Positions 1 through 9,142 of a DNA stretch of 64,000 bases are shown here, one piece after another. Position 1 is the first letter of the stretch. Each line of letters starts with the position of its first letter. The position numbers and the translations under genes were made by a program. Below the pieces are notes generated by a model, which had not been told where the DNA came from, did no database searches, and worked only from the letters and a program-made list of their open reading frames with translations. Source of the DNA: Candidatus Avimonas faecium (GTDB taxonomy: Bacteria > Bacillota > Clostridia > Oscillospirales > Acutalibacteraceae); NCBI GenBank assembly GCA_904419005.1, contig CAJFQI010000002.1:17593-81592 (forward strand). The letters run 5' to 3'.

Positions 1-828
1 GATATCGGTGGTGGTGCCGCCCATATCAACCACGATGCAGTTTTTCTCCCCCGTGAGGGCTGCGCTGCCCATCACGCTGGCGGCCGGTCCGCAAAGCAGG
101 GTTTCAACCGGGTGGAGCCGGGCAAAGGCCTCGGACATCAGGCTGCCGTCGCTGCGCACGATGACCGTGGAGGGGCGGAGTCCCCGGCGGTCCATAGCCG
201 TGCGGATGGCGGCCAGGAATTCCTCAATGACGGGAAGAAGCTGGGCGTTCAGCAGGGTGCTGGCCCCGCGCTGCAGGCAGTTGAGCTCCGAAAACAGCTC
301 ATGCCCGCAGACAACCGGGATGTCAAAATATTCCCGAACGATATCCCGCGCCTGCTTTTCAATCCGCCCGCCGTTGTTCATCGCGTTTATTTCAAGGATC
401 GCCGCGCCGTCCAGCTCCCGGAACGACTGCTGGACCCGCTGACGGAAGAGCTCCCAGTCCGGCTCCTGCCCGCCGTCCCCCGCCGATAGGCCGCCTTCCT
501 CAAGCAGGATTTCGTCGGCGGGAGGAAGGCCGTATTTCCCGCCCAGCTCGTCGATCACTTTGCGGTTGCCGCCGAAAAAGGCCAGCTTGGCCCGCCCGCC
601 TTTGTTTTCCACGCAGGCGTTGGTAGCCAGCGTCGTTGACAGCGAGAGTACGCTGGCTTTGGCGAGGGCTTCGGGGGGCAGGCGGTCCAGGGCGGCGAGG
701 ATCCCCTTGGACAGGTTCTCCCGTGTGGTAAGCGCCTTGGCGGTGCCCAAGACCTCCCCCGCGTCAAAATCATACAACACGGCGTCGGTATAGGTGCCGC
801 CGGTGTCAATCCCGATTCCAATCTTCAT
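1..828 (-). CDS. Hydantoinase/oxoprolinase family protein, N-terminal part (runs off the window start)
   Basis: Reverse strand from 828 reads MKIGIGIDTGGTYTDAVLYDFDAG...STTLATNACVENKGGRAKLAFFGG...CIVVDMGGTTTDI, with the phosphate-binding motifs of the HyuA/oxoprolinase family; open to the window edge. Confidence 0.88.
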   Translation of the reverse strand, partial: MKIGIGIDTGGTYTDAVLYDFDAGEVLGTAKALTTRENLSKGILAALDRLPPEALAKASVLSLSTTLATNACVENKGGRAKLAFFGGNRKVIDELGGKYGLPPADEILLEEGGLSAGDGGQEPDWELFRQRVQQSFRELDGAAILEINAMNNGGRIEKQARDIVREYFDIPVVCGHELFSELNCLQRGASTLLNAQLLPVIEEFLAAIRTAMDRRGLRPSTVIVRSDGSLMSEAFARLHPVETLLCGPAASVMGSAALTGEKNCIVVDMGGTTTDI

Positions 829-1024
829 GCTTTGTCCTCCGTTGCTTTGATGGTCCCATGCGTTCCCCTTTACGGTACCCCTTCAGCCGGAGGAATGGAA
901 GGGAGTTTTTTTGCCTTTTTGGTATTTTTCGGCGGAAATGGGGTGCCCGGAAAAAGCCTGCCGCCGGCCCCGTTCCCAGGGGTGCGGCGGCAGGCGGCCT
1001 GCATTGTTCAGTCTCTCATCCCTA

Positions 1025-2341
1025 TCAACGGATTTCGGCGGAAACATCATACCGCCCCTGTTTTTTCAGCAGGCGCACCAGCCCAAAGGTGGCGGCCGCC
1101 ATGACCGCAAACAGGAGCAGAAGGACATATGGGAAAAGGGACAGCCCGGCGGCCTGGGCCAACAGGCTGAACAGCGGCGGTACGGCCATGATCCCGACAT
1201 AGGAAGCCGCCATCTGGGTCCCCATCACCGACGGGGCGATGTCCTGCCCGAAGTTGCGAGGGGTCAGGTGGACCAGGTTGGGGAAAAGCGGCCCGTTGCC
1301 GAAGCCGATGATAAACAGCCCGACGCCGGCGGCGTATCCAGGCAGGGGCAGCATCAGCAGCAGGATCGCCGCCAGGACGACGCCCTGCCCGATATGGATC
1401 AGCCGCCAAGCGGATACCCGGTTGGCCAGCAGGCCGGAAACAAACCGCCCAAGCGCCATGCCGACATAATAAAAGGTAATCATCTGCGCCGCCTGGCTGG
1501 CGGATAACCCCTTGGCGCTGACCAGGAAGGTGCTCCCCCAAATGCCGCACAGGTTCTCTATGGCGCAGGAGCCGATGAAGACCAGCCAGACCATGCGAGC
1601 GGCCGGCATTTTGGCTATCGCGGCAAAGGAGAGGGGCCGGGCTTCCTCCACCCGCGTTGCGAGCGGGCTTGCCGCGGCCTTTTTCCAGAGCGGCAGGGCC
1701 GCCAGGGCCAGGGCGGCGATCCCGGCCTGCACCAGGCCCATCACCCGGTAGCCGTGCCGCCAGTTGTTCTGGTCGGAGAGGGCCAGGGACATCAGGTAAG
1801 GGCTCAGCGAGATGCCGATCCCGTAAAAGCAGTGCAGGAAGCTCATATGGGAGGCCTGGTAGTGCAGGGCGACATAGCTGTTCAGGCCGGAATCAATGGC
1901 GCCCGCCCCGAGCCCCAGAGGGACGGCGAACAGGCAAAGCCAAAGCAGGCTGGGGGAAAGGGAAAAGCCGAAAATGGCGAACACCGTCAAAAGCGTACTG
2001 GCCGCGGTAACCAGCCCGGTGCCGAAACGGTGGATCAGCCGCGCGCTCAAAAGGCTGGAAACCACGGTGGAGCCGGAAATCAGAAGGGTTACCATGCTGG
2101 CGGAGGCAACCGGCGCCCCCAGCTCCGGATAGATCGCCGGCCACGCCGTCCCAAAGAGGGAGTCCGGTATCCCCAAACCGATAAAGGTGATGTAGATGAC
2201 GCAAAGCAGGAGTGTCGCCACAAAGATTCCTCTTTCGCTGATGAATTTTCGGCCGGAGGGCAGGGGCCGCGCTCCCATTGGCGGATCCGTGTTGGCTGTC
2301 TGTGCCTTGGGGGAGGGCCATGCTTCTCCGATGTATAACAC
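1025..2341 (-). CDS. MFS transporter
   Basis: 438 aa, about 12 hydrophobic segments, MFS-like N-half (IYITFIGLGIPDSLFGTAWPAIYPELG). Confidence 0.85.
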   Translation of the reverse strand: MLYIGEAWPSPKAQTANTDPPMGARPLPSGRKFISERGIFVATLLLCVIYITFIGLGIPDSLFGTAWPAIYPELGAPVASASMVTLLISGSTVVSSLLSARLIHRFGTGLVTAASTLLTVFAIFGFSLSPSLLWLCLFAVPLGLGAGAIDSGLNSYVALHYQASHMSFLHCFYGIGISLSPYLMSLALSDQNNWRHGYRVMGLVQAGIAALALAALPLWKKAAASPLATRVEEARPLSFAAIAKMPAARMVWLVFIGSCAIENLCGIWGSTFLVSAKGLSASQAAQMITFYYVGMALGRFVSGLLANRVSAWRLIHIGQGVVLAAILLLMLPLPGYAAGVGLFIIGFGNGPLFPNLVHLTPRNFGQDIAPSVMGTQMAASYVGIMAVPPLFSLLAQAAGLSLFPYVLLLLFAVMAAATFGLVRLLKKQGRYDVSAEIR

Positions 2342-2545
2342 ATCCGCCGAAGAAAGTCAATTGTTTCCGGCTCAAATACAGGGCTTTTGCATATTGGGGT
2401 TGCGTTACGAAAAGAGGCCCTGCTTTGACGTGGGCCTCCCCCCTTAGAAAAGAAAACCTGCGGTGCACGACTTGCGGCCGGGCTCAGTCTGAGAGCCGCA
2501 TGAAAAATATGTTTTTACGGTTGGGGCAGGAGATGAGCTCTCAAA

Positions 2546-3085
2546 CTAAATAAGTAACTTTTTGTAGTAATCTTCCTTTGAGATTGAGTAAATAACAGAA
2601 TCAAATATTGCATCATCATATCGTTTAAAGCCGTTTTCAATTGTTAATTCATATATAAAGCCGCTTTTTTCAAGAACTGATTTTGAACGTACATTTTGGG
2701 GTGTTGTAAAAGCAGATAACAAATCAACATTTAAATCTTCAAATGCATAACTCACCATACATGTAACCGCTTCTGTCATATAGCCGTTATTCCAATAGTT
2801 TTCATTTAAAAGATAATTGATCATTTTTGCATAATATCTGCCCCGGTTATTATCCGGATATATTTTGATAAAACCGATAGCCTTCCCGCTTTCTTTTAAA
2901 ATAATGGCAAATATGCCGTCGGTTTCCACATAGGATTTTAGAATATTCAATGAATCTGCTCTGCATGAGGACGGCTTCCAGCCGCCGATCATACAAGCCG
3001 GACTGCACATCAGTTCATGAAAATCCTCTATATCTTCAATGCTCCACTTCCGTAACAGTAATCGTTTGGTATCTAAGTTCTTCAT
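2546..3085 (-). CDS. GNAT family N-acetyltransferase (RimJ/RimL type)
   Basis: TKRLLLRKWSIEDIEDFHELM...GKAIGFIKIY...NGYMTEAV...NVRSKSVLEKSGF; visibly AT-rich versus neighbours. Confidence 0.85.
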   Translation of the reverse strand: MKNLDTKRLLLRKWSIEDIEDFHELMCSPACMIGGWKPSSCRADSLNILKSYVETDGIFAIILKESGKAIGFIKIYPDNNRGRYYAKMINYLLNENYWNNGYMTEAVTCMVSYAFEDLNVDLLSAFTTPQNVRSKSVLEKSGFIYELTIENGFKRYDDAIFDSVIYSISKEDYYKKLLI

Positions 3086-3141
3086 GCGTCCACCCCATAA
3101 CTGAACAAATAAAAAGCGCCCGTCAAACGACGAACGCTTTT

Positions 3142-3232
3142 TGGCGGAGATGGAGAGACTCGAACTCTCGCGCCGGTTACCCGACCTACGCCCTTAGCAG
3201 GGGCGCCTCGTCACCAACTTGAGTACATCTCC
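3142..3232 (-). tRNA. tRNA-Ser(GCT)
   Basis: Reverse strand GGAGATG...CTGCTAA anticodon loop...long variable arm...TTCGAGTC...CATCTCCGCCA; acceptor stem GGAGATG/CATCTCC, encoded CCA. Confidence 0.93.
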
Positions 3233-3296
3233 GTGTAGGTGATTTGCCAATCTCTATTTTCACTTTTTCGAAGGCCCTCGAGAAAAGATCGTCCTC

Positions 3297-3383
3297 TGGC
3301 GGAGAGGAAGGGATTCGAACCCTTGGCTCTTGCGAGTCACTGGTTTTCAAGACCAGCTCCATAAACCGCTCGGACACCTCTCC
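3297..3383 (-). tRNA. tRNA-Ser(TGA)
   Basis: Reverse strand GGAGAGGTGTCCGAGCGG...CTTGAAA anticodon loop...GGTTCGAATCC...CCTCTCCGCCA; long variable arm, encoded CCA. Confidence 0.94.
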
Positions 3384-3452
3384 GTGCTGATTAACGGGAA
3401 TTATAATACCATCTTCCCAGCGAAATGTCAACCGGAAATTGCGCAAACCAGC

Positions 3453-4058
3453 CTATTTTAATTCAATAACGATCCGGCTGTCGCCGACACGGACCCCCGC
3501 GTCCCCGCTGAGGATGGCAAGCAGGCTGCGGTAAAGGAGAACGGGATCGTTTAGGAAATTTTCCCGGATCAGCTGCGCCTGCAGGTCATCCGCCACCCGC
3601 AGGGTAAAGGACATCAGCGGGTATTCGTCGTCGTTGATGCAGCAGGTGACATTGCAGCCGTGGGGAAGCTTCTCAATTTTCACCGTGTTTTCCCGTTCTC
3701 TCCGGATGCGGGTGAGGAGCTGGAGCGCGGATTTGACCGAACGTTCCCGCAGCGTGTAGGGGATCATCCCGGAAAGGGTGTCCGCCACCTGGCGGCCGGT
3801 TTCGGTCAGCGAGAGGGTATCGTCCGGTCCCTCGCTCAAATGGCCCAAGCGGACCAGCTCGTCAATGGCGCTGCCCGTTTCAAAAAAGTTCGCCATCCCG
3901 TTGCCGGAAATGATGTCGAGCACCGCTTGGCGGGGCATCGGCTCCCCGGCGCCCATCAGCATATAGCAAACCAATATTTTGATCTCCTGGCTGGTACGGA
4001 GCCCGCCGGGCTCCACCCCATCGGAGAAAATCTGTTGTCCCTTCATCGCGCAGAACAT
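3453..4058 (-). CDS. DUF4364 family protein
   Basis: 201 aa, winged-helix-like N-half and C-terminal CNVTCCINDDEYPLMSFTLRVADDLQAQLIRENF typical of clostridial DUF4364. Confidence 0.75.
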   Translation of the reverse strand: MFCAMKGQQIFSDGVEPGGLRTSQEIKILVCYMLMGAGEPMPRQAVLDIISGNGMANFFETGSAIDELVRLGHLSEGPDDTLSLTETGRQVADTLSGMIPYTLRERSVKSALQLLTRIRRERENTVKIEKLPHGCNVTCCINDDEYPLMSFTLRVADDLQAQLIRENFLNDPVLLYRSLLAILSGDAGVRVGDSRIVIELK

Positions 4059-4611
4059 CCCTTCCCGGATAGCCTGCCCGCTTTCCGCGTTGCAGGCGGC
4101 GCCCGGCGCGGCCTGCCCCCCTTCGCCGAGAGGAGGCGCAACGCCCCGGAGCGTTTTTCTTACTTATTATACCACGGATCCTCCGAAAAGGGAAGCGCTT
4201 CAAGAGGCGTTCCCCCCATAGCTGGCGGGGAGCCCCCGGTCCGGCTAGGCGGATCTCCTTTTTCTGGGAAGGGATTGGCATCGTCCGGACGCGAAAGAAG
4301 GCATAATGCTTTTAAGGTGCCGGCTTTCTCTCTCCCGTGAAGCGGCCGTTTCCACTGAAAAAGAGGAAAAGAAACGCCCCTTGAAAAGGCGCGGATTTCT
4401 GGAGCGGATAAACCGTACCGGGGAAGGGGGCGATCCCGGCAGGCGAGGCCCGTTCCCAGCGGTTGAGGCCCTCTTATCAAACGTCGCCATCGCGCCGCGC
4501 ATCGGCCGCCCTCCCCGTACAAAAGGCGGAGAGACAGGGACGTAGGGCGGCGGATTCCCCGGCGGCCGGCTCCCATTAAAAAAGGAAAAAGAAAAATCCT
4601 GCCGATTTTAC

Positions 4612-4640
4612 TTGACATATCGCGAAAAATCCTGTAGATT
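4612..4640 (+). promoter_or_regulatory. Sigma-A promoter for the uracil permease gene
   Basis: TTGACA (4612-4617), 17-nt spacer, TAGATT (4635-4640). Confidence 0.75.
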
Positions 4641-4649
4641 TTTAACGAT

Positions 4650-4707
4650 AGGCGAGACCGCCTGGCGGCTCCGCAGGGCAAGCGGGCGCTGCCGGCGGTC
4701 ATTTTTG
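4650..4707 (+). promoter_or_regulatory. Putative attenuator-like leader of the uracil permease gene
   Basis: AGGCG-AGAC-CGCCT (4650-4663) overlaps GACCGCC (4656-4662), which also pairs with GGCGGTC (4694-4700), followed by ATTTTTG. Confidence 0.4.
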
Positions 4708-4720
4708 AGGAGGGAAACGG

Positions 4721-6154
4721 ATGAGCTTTTTATCCAAAGTCAACGCGTTCTTTTTCCCCTGCTCCAAGGAGTACCCGAAGCTCAGCGCGGGAAAACTGAT
4801 GCTGCTGGGGCTGCAGCACGCGTTCGCGATGTCCTGCGCTACCATCCTGGTGCCGATCCTGACCGGCATGGACGTTGGGGTGGCCCTGTTTGCTGCCGGG
4901 ATGGGGACCATTATTTTCCATCTCTGTACGAAGGGACGGATGCCGACCTTTTTGGGCAGCTCCTTTGCCTTCATCGTCTCGCTGCAGGCGGTGATCGGGA
5001 CCGGGGGCGGCGCGCCGATGTACGGCACGCAGGAGGAAAGCATCCCCTACGCGCTGGGCGGCATCATCTGCGCAGGGGCAATCTACCTGGTGCTGGCGCT
5101 GCTCATCAAGCTGTTCGGCGGACGGTTTATGGAGCGGCTTTTCCCGCCGGTTGTGCGGGGCGTGGGGATCGCGATTATCGGGCTGAACCTGGCGACCTCC
5201 GCGGTCAACAACATCCAGGGCAACGGGATAGAGATGTTTACCCCCGCGTACTACTGGAGCTGGGGGATCGCGATTGCCGTCTGCCTGCTGGCGATTGTCC
5301 TGTCCAGCTACGGCAGGGGGATGGTCAAGATGTCCAGCATCGTGATTGCGCTGGCGGCCGGGTATCTGCTGACGCTGCTGGTGACCAAAATCGGCCTGGC
5401 ACCCGCCTCCCTGATGTCGCTGGACGCGATCGGGGAGAAGGGATGGTTCGCCGTTCCCAACTTTGTTCTGCCGAAATTCGACTGGAAGGCGATCGGCATG
5501 ATCGCGCCGATTTCGATCGTTACCTGTGTAGAGCATGTCGGCGACGTGTATGCCAACGGTTCGGTCGTGGGCAAAAACTTCGCCAGGAACCCCGGCCTGC
5601 ACCGCACGCTGCTGGGCGACGGCCTGGCAACCATGGCGGCCGGCCTGGTCGGCGGCCCGCCCAACACCACCTATTCCGAAAATACGGCGGTGCTGGCGGC
5701 GACCGGCAACTACAACCCTGCCTCCCTGCGGGTGGCCGCCCTGATCGCGATCGTCATCTCCTTTTTTGGGAAGGCGGTCGGCGTGGTTGAAACGGTGCCG
5801 ACCTGCGTGCTGGGCGGCGCATGCATTGTGCTGTACGGCATGATCTCCTCGGTCGGCCTGCGCACCCTGGTGGAGAACCATGTGGACTTTACCAAGAACC
5901 GCAACCTCTGCATCGCGGCGGTGATGTTTGTGCTGGCCATCGGCGGCGCGGTGATCGGCGGTCCGGCGTTTAATGTCAGCGGCATCGGCCTGGGGATCCT
6001 GGCGGGCATCCTGCTCAACCTGATCCTGCCTGTGAAGAAGGGCGAGGGCGCGGGCTGGATCGCGCACGGCGTGGACGAGGACGACGTGAAAATGGGCGTT
6101 TCGGACAATCCCGACGAGGAGCACCTCGTACAGGAGGAGCAGGCACAGGGCTGA
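4721..6154 (+). CDS. uraA: Uracil/xanthine permease family protein (NCS2)
   Basis: 477 aa; GLQHAFAMSCATILVPILTG, FLGSSFAFI, GGPPNTTYSEN signatures of UraA-type transporters. Confidence 0.92.
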   Translation: MSFLSKVNAFFFPCSKEYPKLSAGKLMLLGLQHAFAMSCATILVPILTGMDVGVALFAAGMGTIIFHLCTKGRMPTFLGSSFAFIVSLQAVIGTGGGAPMYGTQEESIPYALGGIICAGAIYLVLALLIKLFGGRFMERLFPPVVRGVGIAIIGLNLATSAVNNIQGNGIEMFTPAYYWSWGIAIAVCLLAIVLSSYGRGMVKMSSIVIALAAGYLLTLLVTKIGLAPASLMSLDAIGEKGWFAVPNFVLPKFDWKAIGMIAPISIVTCVEHVGDVYANGSVVGKNFARNPGLHRTLLGDGLATMAAGLVGGPPNTTYSENTAVLAATGNYNPASLRVAALIAIVISFFGKAVGVVETVPTCVLGGACIVLYGMISSVGLRTLVENHVDFTKNRNLCIAAVMFVLAIGGAVIGGPAFNVSGIGLGILAGILLNLILPVKKGEGAGWIAHGVDEDDVKMGVSDNPDEEHLVQEEQAQG

Positions 6155-6182
6155 ACCGCCCGTGTTCCGGCGTATTAAAAGC

Positions 6183-6216
6183 AAGGGAGAGGGCGGCTTG
6201 TCCCTCTCCCTTTTTT
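6183..6216 (+). terminator. Rho-independent terminator after the uracil permease gene
   Basis: AAGGGAGAGGG-cggcttgt-CCCTCTCCCTT followed by TTTT. Confidence 0.9.
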
Positions 6217-6226
6217 ATGCTACAAT
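6198..6226 (+). promoter_or_regulatory. Promoter overlapping the preceding terminator
   Basis: TTGTCC (6198-6203), 17 nt, TACAAT (6221-6226) preceded by TGC (extended -10). Confidence 0.55.
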
Positions 6227-6303
6227 GGAGTCATTCCGACAAAACGGCGAAGGCCGCGGAGAAAACGGCAAGCTCCATTTGCCGCTGTGGGGAGTTGTGT
6301 TTT

Positions 6304-6822
6304 ATGCCCATGCAAAAAAAATGCCGCCTTTTTGCCCTGGCTGCGGGCTGCCTGCTGCTGCCGGCGCTGCTTTTTTCCGGCTGCGGGCAGGCGGAGGAAG
6401 GGACCTCCTCCGCCGCCCCCACGACGACGGAGACGGCGCCGCCGCTGCTCAGCGTAGATGTTACCGCGCTGCTGAGCGCAGAGGAGATTGGGGATGCCCT
6501 GGGGGTAGAGGTCGGGCAGCCGGAATCCTATGAATCGGGGACCATCGCCCACTATTCCTCGGCCGACCTGCAGACCACGGCCGAGATCAGCCTGAAGGAA
6601 GGCGAGCGGGCGATGTACGATTCGACCGTCGCCATGGTAGAGGACGCGGTGGATTCCCCCAACCTGGGGGATGCCGCCGTATGGAGCCCGCAGTTTCAGC
6701 AGCTGCTGGTTTACGGCAAGGGGTATATGCTCGGCATTACGGTTGATGTCGCGGGCAAAAGCGCCGACGAGTACCTGACGGCGGCCCGCCAGATAGCGGT
6801 CCTGCTGCTGGAGAGGCTGTAG
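6304..6822 (+). CDS. Putative lipoprotein of unknown function
   Basis: MPMQKKCRLFALAAGCLLLPALLFSGCGQ: type II signal peptide with lipobox LFSGC. Confidence 0.75.
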   Translation: MPMQKKCRLFALAAGCLLLPALLFSGCGQAEEGTSSAAPTTTETAPPLLSVDVTALLSAEEIGDALGVEVGQPESYESGTIAHYSSADLQTTAEISLKEGERAMYDSTVAMVEDAVDSPNLGDAAVWSPQFQQLLVYGKGYMLGITVDVAGKSADEYLTAARQIAVLLLERL

Positions 6823-6889
6823 GCGCCGGGCGGCCTGCCGCCCGCTTTGGCCCGGATCGACGCGATGGACGGAAGGAGGATATAGTCTT

Positions 6890-7123
6890 ATGGCGATGCA
6901 GGATACAATGCCGGACCTCGGCTTTTCTCTGCGGATGCCGCTGTGCAACCGCTGTATCCACCGGGAATCGCTGCTGCTGGAAGGGGCGGACGGCCCGGTG
7001 CAGGCGCTGCGCTGCCGGGTGCTCGGCGAAATCCCGGCCCCTCTCCTTGCCTGCGAGCAGGAGGACTGCCCCGATTTTGAGCAGGACGAGGAGCAAGCCC
7101 GCCTGTTTGCTGGGCTTTTATAA
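6890..7123 (+). CDS. Small cysteine-containing hypothetical protein
   Basis: 77 aa with CNRC plus two further Cys (RCRV, ACEQEDC); upstream GGAGGA ribosome-binding site. Confidence 0.6.
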   Translation: MAMQDTMPDLGFSLRMPLCNRCIHRESLLLEGADGPVQALRCRVLGEIPAPLLACEQEDCPDFEQDEEQARLFAGLL

Positions 7124-7207
7124 AAACGAAATCCCCTCCGCGGTTTTTAAACCGTGAACAGCCCCAGATAGTGCGGGCACCAGGATAATTGCGGGGAGAA
7201 TTGCGCA

Positions 7208-8074
7208 ATGTGGTTAGTGGCTTCAATAGGCTCAGCTTTCTTTGCTGGACTCACAGCGATACTGGCAAAGTGCGGGATCAGAAAAACGGATTCCGATATT
7301 GCAACAGCTATCAGGACGATAGTCGTCCTGATCTTTTCATGGTTGATGGTATTCGTCGTCGGCTCAGCCGACCAGCTTACAGAAATACCCCCGCGGTCTT
7401 TACTTTTTTTGATTTTGTCGGGTGCTGCAACCGGGGCATCATGGATTTGCTACTTCAAAGCCCTATCCATCGGCGATGTCAATAAGGTTGTCCCAATCGA
7501 CAAATCAAGCACGGTGCTGAGCGTTTTGCTTGCAATCCTTTTGTTTCACGAAACCGAACACCTCGCGATAAAACTCATTGGGACAGTCTTGTTAGGCATC
7601 GGGATTATCTTGATGGTAGAAAAAAAGGAGAGGAAACAAAAGGCGAGCGGGAATACATACATCCTGTATGCAGTTGGCTCTGCGGTCTTTGCAGCGCTGA
7701 CCTCGATTCTGGCAAAAGTGGGGATTACCGGGGTCGAGTCCAACCTTGGCACGGCCATACGGACGATTGTGGTTCTGGTTATGGCGTGGCTGCTTGTTCT
7801 GATCAAAAAGAAAACGTCCCAGCTGAAACGGCTTGACAAAAAAGAACTTATTTTTATTGGATTATCCGGGATTGCCACAGGAGCATCTTGGTTATGTTAC
7901 TATTACGCAATTCAAAATGGCATCGTCAGCGTAGTGGTGCCGATAGACAAGATGAGCTTGCTTGTGACGGTTATCTTTTCCTATCTTGCCTTCAACGAGA
8001 AACTGACAAAGAAAGCGCTGCTCGGCCTGGTATTGATGTTGGCCGGTACACTGGCAATGGCTGTTTTCTCCTAA
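7208..8074 (+). CDS. EamA/DMT family transporter
   Basis: 288 aa with two similar halves (TAILAKCGIRK...ATGASWICYF / TSILAKVGITG...ATGASWLCYY), DMT fold. Confidence 0.88.
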   Translation: MWLVASIGSAFFAGLTAILAKCGIRKTDSDIATAIRTIVVLIFSWLMVFVVGSADQLTEIPPRSLLFLILSGAATGASWICYFKALSIGDVNKVVPIDKSSTVLSVLLAILLFHETEHLAIKLIGTVLLGIGIILMVEKKERKQKASGNTYILYAVGSAVFAALTSILAKVGITGVESNLGTAIRTIVVLVMAWLLVLIKKKTSQLKRLDKKELIFIGLSGIATGASWLCYYYAIQNGIVSVVVPIDKMSLLVTVIFSYLAFNEKLTKKALLGLVLMLAGTLAMAVFS

Positions 8075-8329
8075 TTGAGGACACGAAAATGGCAGAGGAA
8101 ACAAACGATGATGACACCTGCATAAGGCGCGCCTTGCCGGGAGCGAAAACGTGCCCGCCCAGCACCGGCAGAGGGAGAGGAACGCCCCGGTTTGCCTTTC
8201 CGGTTATGTGGAAAAGCCCTTCGCGCATATCATGAAGCAGACGGAAAAGCAGGCCTTGATCGGTTCCCGCGGGATCCTTGCCGAGCGGCCTCCTCATCCG
8301 TATTGCTGAGAAAGGAGCGGTCCATCTAC

Positions 8330-9142
8330 ATGTATGCAGTCATCAAGGGAAGGCGGCTGCTGGGGGCGGTCGCTTGCTGCCTGGCTTTGGCGGTGCCCGT
8401 CGGGGTGGCCTTCGCGGCGGCGGGGGCGCCCTCCCCGGCAGCGGCCGCCAATGCGGCGAACACCAATTGGGGGCTGAGCTTTCAGGAAAACGGGAAAACG
8501 CCGGTCGGCAACGCCTCGGCCGAATTCCTCAAGCAGTATAATGCCTATTACGCGGGAGACCCGGAGGAAAAGGTGATCTACCTCACGTTTGACGCCGGGT
8601 ATGAAAACGGGTACACCCCATCCATCCTGGACACCTTAAAAAAGCACGGCGTCAAGGCGACGTTTTTTGTCGTGGGGAATTATATAGAAACCGCGCCCGA
8701 CCTCGTCCGGCGGATGGCGGCGGAGGGGCATACCGTCGGCAACCACACCTATCACCATCCGGACATGTCCAAAATCTCGGATACCGAGGCGTTCCGCCGG
8801 GAGCTGGAGTCGCTTGAAGACCTGTACAAGGAAACCACCGGCCAGGAAATGAAGAAATTTTACCGCCCGCCCCAGGGCAAGTACAGCGAAAGCAACCTCC
8901 GGCAGGCTAGCGAGCTGGGGTACGCCACCTTTTTCTGGAGCTTGGCCTATGTGGACTGGTATGTGGATGACCAGCCGACGCGGGAGCAGGCGTTTGACAA
9001 GCTGCTGCCCCGCATCCATCCCGGCGCGGTGGTGCTGCTGCACAGCACGTCCCAGACCAACGCCGAAATCCTTGACGAGCTGCTCACCAAATGGGAGGCG
9101 GCCGGCTATACCTTCGGCACGCTTGACGAGCTCTGCGCCTAA
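8330..9142 (+). CDS. Polysaccharide deacetylase, PdaA-like delta-lactam-biosynthetic de-N-acetylase
   Basis: Signal peptide; IYLTFDAGYENGYTPSILDTLKKHGVKATFFVVGNYI, GNHTYHHPDM, YRPPQGKYSE, LLHSTSQTNAEILD. Confidence 0.88.
   Translation: MYAVIKGRRLLGAVACCLALAVPVGVAFAAAGAPSPAAAANAANTNWGLSFQENGKTPVGNASAEFLKQYNAYYAGDPEEKVIYLTFDAGYENGYTPSILDTLKKHGVKATFFVVGNYIETAPDLVRRMAAEGHTVGNHTYHHPDMSKISDTEAFRRELESLEDLYKETTGQEMKKFYRPPQGKYSESNLRQASELGYATFFWSLAYVDWYVDDQPTREQAFDKLLPRIHPGAVVLLHSTSQTNAEILDELLTKWEAAGYTFGTLDELCA

Noticed and set aside
4639-4643. T-run next to the uracil permease -10, considered for UTP-sensitive reiterative initiation as in codBA/upp
   Set aside because: The run overlaps and directly follows the -10 and lies upstream of the expected start site, so it is unlikely to be transcribed.
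4160-4702. 180-aa minus-strand ORF in the gap before the uracil permease gene
   Set aside because: Biased composition, and it overlaps the promoter and leader on the other strand.
4730-6184. 484-aa minus-strand ORF opposite uracil permease
   Set aside because: Low-complexity Arg/His/Gln-rich shadow ORF of a GC-rich gene; the plus-strand product is a clear NCS2 permease.
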